NCBI GenBank assembly: GCA_036488725.1
Contig: DASXHD010000062.1
Span: forward strand, 1-64,000
DNA length: 64,000 nucleotides
Direction: 5' to 3'
From: DASXHD01 sp036488725
GTDB lineage: Bacteria > Myxococcota_A > Polyangia > Polyangiales > Polyangiaceae
The notes beneath the pieces are model-generated. The model was not told the origin of the DNA and did not search any database. It was given only the letters and a program-made list of their open reading frames with translations. Position numbers and translations under genes: made by a program. Below, one piece after another: positions 60,574 through 64,000 of this stretch (positions are counted from its first letter, which is position 1; every line of letters begins with the position of its first letter).

Positions 60574-60776
60574 GCGCGCCGTGTCTTCGCGGACACGCGC
60601 AGACACGATTTCTACGATCTCTGCCGTGGAATTTCGCGCGAATCGTCGAGCGCGACGATGGCATGCGGGCTGCTCTAGCTTGGGTCATGAGCCTTCGAGC
60701 GCACCGCATTTTGCGGCTTCTCGCCGCGAGCGCCATCACGATCGCCTGGCTGTACCCGCACGGCTGAACTCGGTGA

Positions 60777-60782
60777 TAGCTT
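60777..60782 (+). promoter_or_regulatory. -10-like TAGCTT box
   Basis: TAGCTT ends 9 nt before GTG 60792 of rimK. The 230-bp region from 60561 to 60791 otherwise holds only the opposite promoter and no credible gene. Confidence 0.35.
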
Positions 60783-60791
60783 CCGAGGCGC

Positions 60792-61763
60792 GTGCGGCTC
60801 CTCCTTCTCTCTCGTAGCGCCTCGCTCTACTCGACGAGCCGACTCGTGCTCGCGGCGCGAGCGAGAAACCACGAGGTCATCGTCGCCGACCCGCTCGATT
60901 TCCACATCGTGGTGTCGAAGGGGCGGCCGTCGCTTTTCCTCGGGGACCTGCCGGCGCCCGAGTGCGACATCGTGATGCCGCGCATCGGCGCGTCGATCAC
61001 CGCGTACGGCGTGGCGGTCGTGCGTCAGTTCGACATGATGGGCGTGCCGGTGCTCAACACGGCGATCGCGATCGCGCGCTCGCGCGACAAGCTCCGCGCG
61101 ATGCAGCTGCTCACGAAGAAGCACATCGACATGCCGACGACGGTTTGTGCGCGCACGCCGGACGCGGTGCCGGTCGCGCTCGGGCTCATCGGAACGCCCG
61201 CGATCGTGAAGCTCCAGCAAGGCACGCAAGGCATCGGGACGATGATCGCCGAGACGCCGCAAGCGGTCGGCTCGCTCCTCGAGACGCTCTGGGCGATGGG
61301 ACAAGACATCATCTTGCAGGAGTACATCGCCGAATCGCACGGGCGCGATCTGCGCGCGATCGTCGTCGGGACGCGCGTCGTCGCGGCGATGCGGCGGCAA
61401 GCGAAGTCGGGCGAGTTTCGATCGAACTTGCATCGCGGCGGGCTCGGCGTTCGCGTGCGGCTCGACCCGCGTTACGCGCAAGCTGCGATCGCCGCCGTCA
61501 AAGTGATGGGGCTCGACGTCGCCGGCGTCGACATGCTCGAGAGCCGTGAGGGGCCGAAGATCCTCGAGATCAACAGCTCGCCCGGTCTCGAAGGCATCGA
61601 GCGCACGAGCGGCGTCGACGTGGCCGGCGCGATCATTCGCTATGCCGAACGCATTTTGTTGCGGCGCAAAAAACGGCGCGCGCGCGACGCGGCGCTGGAG
61701 CACGAGCGGCGCGCGACGCGGATCCCGCAGAGCAAGGTGAGACGTGCTGCGAATCGAGCGTGA
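60792..61763 (+). CDS. rimK: RimK-like ATP-grasp amino-acid ligase
   Basis: 323 aa. RimK adds glutamate to the C-terminus of ribosomal protein S6; related ATP-grasp ligases act on other substrates. Motifs: 'DIVMPRIGASITAYGVAVVRQF', 'DKLRAMQLLTKKHI', 'PAIVKLQQGTQGIGTM', 'ILQEYIAESHGRDLRAIVVG', and the metal site 'PKILEINSSPGLEGIE'. A basic C-terminal tail of about 30 residues follows. Start GTG 60792. It overlaps the crotonase gene by 20 nt. S6 as substrate is inferred from similarity. Confidence 0.9.
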   Translation: MRLLLLSRSASLYSTSRLVLAARARNHEVIVADPLDFHIVVSKGRPSLFLGDLPAPECDIVMPRIGASITAYGVAVVRQFDMMGVPVLNTAIAIARSRDKLRAMQLLTKKHIDMPTTVCARTPDAVPVALGLIGTPAIVKLQQGTQGIGTMIAETPQAVGSLLETLWAMGQDIILQEYIAESHGRDLRAIVVGTRVVAAMRRQAKSGEFRSNLHRGGLGVRVRLDPRYAQAAIAAVKVMGLDVAGVDMLESREGPKILEINSSPGLEGIERTSGVDVAGAIIRYAERILLRRKKRRARDAALEHERRATRIPQSKVRRAANRA

Positions 61764-62511
61764 AGGCGACGTCGTCGTCTGGACGCTCGATCGACCGGAG
61801 GCGAAGAACGCGCTGAGCGGCGAGCTCCTCGGACGGCTCTCCGATGCGATCGATCGCGCGGCGGCCGACGCGACCGTGCGCGCTGCGATTTTGACCGGCG
61901 CGGGCGGTGCGTTCGCGTCTGGCGGTGATCTGCGCGAGCTCCGCGACAAGAGCTCCGCCGAGGACGCGGCGATCCTCAGCGACGCCGGCGAGCACGTGTG
62001 CCGGCGAATCGGCGAGCTCCCCTTCCCGGTCGTCGCCGCGCTCCCGGGCGTCGCCATCGGCGGCGGCGCGGAGCTCGCGATCGCCTGCGATTTGCGCGTC
62101 GCCGAAGATCGCGCGCGCATCTGTTTCAAGCAAGCGCGCATGGGCGCGACGACCGCGTGGGGAACGCTCCCGCGGCTGTGCGCGCTCGTCGGTCCCTCCG
62201 CGGCGGGACGACTGCTCTACACGGCGCAAGAAATTTCAGCCGTCGACGCGCGCCTCCTCGGCTTGGTCGATCAGGTCGCCGAGAACGGCGCGAGCCTCGT
62301 CACCGCGCACGCTTGGTGCGCCGACATCGCGGCGGGCGCGCCACGCGCGATCGGCGAAATCAAAACGCTCCTCCGCTTGGCCGGGAGCTCGTTCTACACG
62401 TCGATGCGGGCGCTCGAGCGCGAGGCGTTCGTGCGCACGTGGTCGAGCGCCGATCACGCGGAGGCGATCGCCGCGTACTTCGAGCGGCGCGTGCCTCGTT
62501 GGGGAAAGTAA
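61744..62511 (+). CDS. Crotonase (enoyl-CoA hydratase/isomerase) family protein
   Basis: 255 aa. Crotonase fold: 'RPEAKNALSGELLGRLSDAI', the CoA oxyanion region 'AGGAFASGGDLRELRD' and 'GVAIGGGAELAIACDLRVAED', which keeps one catalytic Glu. The second Glu of hydratases (in FGQPE) is replaced here: the segment reads 'CFKQARMGATTAWG' with Arg at that position. It may be a decarboxylase, isomerase or other crotonase activity rather than a hydratase. GTG 61744 overlaps rimK; the next gene starts directly at the stop. Confidence 0.88.
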   Translation: MLRIEREGDVVVWTLDRPEAKNALSGELLGRLSDAIDRAAADATVRAAILTGAGGAFASGGDLRELRDKSSAEDAAILSDAGEHVCRRIGELPFPVVAALPGVAIGGGAELAIACDLRVAEDRARICFKQARMGATTAWGTLPRLCALVGPSAAGRLLYTAQEISAVDARLLGLVDQVAENGASLVTAHAWCADIAAGAPRAIGEIKTLLRLAGSSFYTSMRALEREAFVRTWSSADHAEAIAAYFERRVPRWGK

Positions 62512-63885
62512 ATGGATTCGAGCGCGGACGTTCTCGTCATCGGAAGCGGACAAGCCGGCGTTCCGCTCGCGACGCGCCTGGCGAAGGCGGGCAAGCGCGT
62601 CGTTCTCTTCGAGCGCGGAAATCTCGGCGGGACTTGCGTCAATGTTGGATGCACGCCGACCAAGACGATGGTCGCGAGCGCGCGCGCCGCGCACGTCGCA
62701 CGAAACGCCGCGCGCCTCGGCGTCCACACGGGCGACGTGAAGGTCGATCTCGCGGCGGTCGTCGATCGCAAAGACGCGATCGTCGCGCGTTGGCGCAGCG
62801 GCGTCGAGCGACGCGTCCACGGCATCGACTCGCTTCGCGTCGTGCGCGCACACGCGCGTTTCGTCGCGCCGCGTGTGATCGAGGCGGCGGGCGATCGCTA
62901 CAGCGCACCCGCGATCGTGCTCGACGTCGGCGCGCGCGCGCTCGTGCCGAAGGTGCCTGGCCTCGAGAGCGTCCCGCATCTCGACAACCACACGGTCATG
63001 GATCTTCGCGAGCTCCCGCGTCACTTGCTCGTCGTCGGCGGCGGCTACATCGGGTGCGAATTCGGGCAGATGTTTCGGCGCTTCGGCGCCCAAGTCACGA
63101 TCGTCGACCACGCGACGCACTTGCTCGACCGCGAAGACCCCGAAATTTCGACTGCGCTCGAGAGCGTCTTCACGTCGGAGGGCATCGCCCTCGAGCTCGG
63201 CGCAGCGGTCGCGAGCGCGAAGATGAGCGGCAACGACGTCGTCCTGCGGCTCGCGAACGGCAAGGAGCTCAGCGGCTCGCACGTCCTCGTCGCGGTGGGC
63301 CGGCGACCGAACACCGACGATCTCGGCTGCGACGCCGGCGGCGTGGCGCTCGACGCGCGAGGCTTCGTCGTCACCGGCGACGACTACACGACGAGCGCCG
63401 AAGGCGTATATGCGGTCGGCGACGTCGACGGCGGCCCGCAGTTCACGCACACGGCGTGGGACGATCATCGCCTCCTGTTCGAGCGGCTCATGGGCAAGCC
63501 CACGCGCAGCCGCGGCGCGCGTTTGATTCCGTTCACCGCGTTCACCGATCCTCAAGTGGCCGGCGTCGGACCGAGCGAGCGCGAAGCGCGCGAACGCGGC
63601 CTGACCTTCGAGGTCGCGACGATGCCGTTCGGCAACATCGCTCGCGCGATCGAAATCGACGAGACCGCGGGCATCATGAAGCTCCTGCTCGATCCGGCGA
63701 CCGAACGAGTCTTGGGCGCGCGCATCGTCGGCGCGGAGGCGGGCGAGCTCATTCACATGTTCGTGGTGCTCATGCAGGCGAACGCGAGCGCGCGCGCGAT
63801 CGTCGACGTCCAGTGCGTGCACCCGTCGTTCGCCGAGGGCGTGCAGTCCCTCGTGATGCGCCTTCCGCGATACGCGCTCAGCTGA
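62512..63885 (+). CDS. FAD/NAD pyridine-nucleotide-disulphide oxidoreductase
   Basis: 457 aa. Class I disulphide reductase layout (mercuric reductase/lipoamide dehydrogenase-like). FAD motif 'VLVIGSGQAGVPLATRLAKAG', redox Cys pair in 'GGTCVNVGCTPTKT', second Rossmann motif 'HLLVVGGGYIGCEFGQM', FAD motif 'GVYAVGDVDGGPQFTHT', and dimer domain ending 'VHPSFAEGVQSLVMRL'. The substrate is not set; no adjacent mer genes. ATG 62512 directly follows the crotonase stop. The stop overlaps antiparallel with the stop of the next gene. Confidence 0.9.
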   Translation: MDSSADVLVIGSGQAGVPLATRLAKAGKRVVLFERGNLGGTCVNVGCTPTKTMVASARAAHVARNAARLGVHTGDVKVDLAAVVDRKDAIVARWRSGVERRVHGIDSLRVVRAHARFVAPRVIEAAGDRYSAPAIVLDVGARALVPKVPGLESVPHLDNHTVMDLRELPRHLLVVGGGYIGCEFGQMFRRFGAQVTIVDHATHLLDREDPEISTALESVFTSEGIALELGAAVASAKMSGNDVVLRLANGKELSGSHVLVAVGRRPNTDDLGCDAGGVALDARGFVVTGDDYTTSAEGVYAVGDVDGGPQFTHTAWDDHRLLFERLMGKPTRSRGARLIPFTAFTDPQVAGVGPSEREARERGLTFEVATMPFGNIARAIEIDETAGIMKLLLDPATERVLGARIVGAEAGELIHMFVVLMQANASARAIVDVQCVHPSFAEGVQSLVMRLPRYALS

Positions 63886-63889
63886 GCGC
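63874..63889. repeat. 16-bp palindrome covering both convergent stop codons
   Basis: GCGCTCAGCTGAGCGC is a perfect palindrome. On each strand it encodes Ala-Leu-Ser-stop, so the oxidoreductase and the opposite gene end with the same three residues and their stop codons overlap the same site. Confidence 0.7.
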
Positions 63890-64000
63890 AACGGTGCGAA
63901 ATCCGGCGAGCACGTCGCGTCGATCCGGCGTGTAGAAATTCCTCCACGTGTTGCGAAGCAGGCGCGCGCGAGTCGCCCAGCATCCGCCGCGCAGCACTTT
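63878..64000 (-). CDS. 3' end of EgtB/SenA-like FGE-sulfatase-domain gene (partial)
   Basis: The frame is open from the right edge to TGA at 63878-63880 and encodes 40 residues starting KVLRGGCWATRARLLRNTWR and ending DRRDVLAGFRTVALS. This 'RGGSWATR...RNxxRNF...RRDxxAGFRT' pattern is the C-terminus of the formylglycine-generating-enzyme fold as found in EgtB-, OvoA- and SenA-like iron enzymes that make thiol- or selenium-histidine compounds. The start is outside the window. Which of these enzymes it is cannot be told from the tail. Confidence 0.75.
   Translation of the reverse strand, partial: KVLRGGCWATRARLLRNTWRNFYTPDRRDVLAGFRTVALS

Noticed and set aside
60687..60767. 26-codon plus-strand frame with a signal-like hydrophobic stretch
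   Set aside because: Too short, no Shine-Dalgarno, and it lies in the promoter region between two divergent genes.

Overview
The window looks like chromosomal DNA of a Myxococcota bacterium (former Deltaproteobacteria), probably of a Polyangiales-like lineage. The signs are very high GC, many lipoproteins with D/G/A-rich linkers, two eukaryotic-type Ser/Thr kinases (one with GYF and DUF4388 domains), PEGA and TPR proteins, an NtrC-type regulator beside type IV prepilins, and a type III secretion gate gene standing alone. The genus is inference. Gene density is high: no gap exceeds 300 bp and many neighbours overlap by ATGA or GTGA. There is one tRNA (Leu, anticodon CAG), and I see no IS element, prophage, rRNA or CRISPR array.

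Layout. 1-1708: phosphate uptake pair (DUF47 plus PiT). 1710-4687 (-): Ser/Thr kinase coupled to a beta-propeller lipoprotein. 4727-7642 (+): SDR, acyltransferase, truB. 7636-12724 (-): glnD, TPR lipoprotein, Cys-rich membrane protein and two secreted beta-domain lipoproteins. 12754-16346 (+): zinc-ribbon and membrane proteins of unknown role. 16468-20421: a 1317-aa CheB-CheR-PAS-histidine kinase-receiver fusion. 20462-20543 (-): tRNA-Leu. 20626-24987 (+): PEGA-like protein, carA, lamin-tail lipoprotein, rimO. 25516-36323 (+): phosphodiester glycosidase-like protein, a second Ser/Thr kinase, a sigma-54 activator, four consecutive prepilin-like genes and a TPR protein. 36350-37885: large lipoprotein. 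38039-41289: CAP-domain lipoprotein divergent from nagZ-hutI. 41270-49263 (-): six tightly packed genes (TonB/receptor fusion, lipoprotein, nucleoside-type ABC ATPase, two permeases, aminotransferase). 49293-51446: small protein, ddl, PP2C phosphatase. 51496-54848: SctV/FlhA-family export gate plus two unknown genes. 54900-57485: FMN-barrel/GNAT fusion divergent from a MocR regulator. 57469-60560 (-): aspartokinase with two flanking genes. 60792-63885 (+): rimK, crotonase, flavin disulfide oxidoreductase. At the right edge is the 3' end of an EgtB/SenA-like FGE-domain gene (-).

The most coherent systems are these. (1) The importer operon at 41270-49263 appears to encode an outer-membrane receptor with its own TonB C-terminal domain, a lipoprotein and a complete inner-membrane ABC importer core, all translationally coupled. 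(2) The regulator/prepilin locus at 28169-36323 has a Ser/Thr kinase one base from a PilR-like activator, then a sigma-54-type promoter, then four prepilins that mostly share a C-terminal D-x-D-G-[N/D]-G loop. (3) A recurrent TAnnnT box lies 6-13 nt upstream of start codons that lack a Shine-Dalgarno sequence, which suggests that leaderless or nearly leaderless transcripts are common here.

Start codons were chosen from overlaps, Shine-Dalgarno sequences, signal or leader peptides and promoter position. Function calls come from motifs read by eye, without database searches. Coordinates may be off by a base or so in places.
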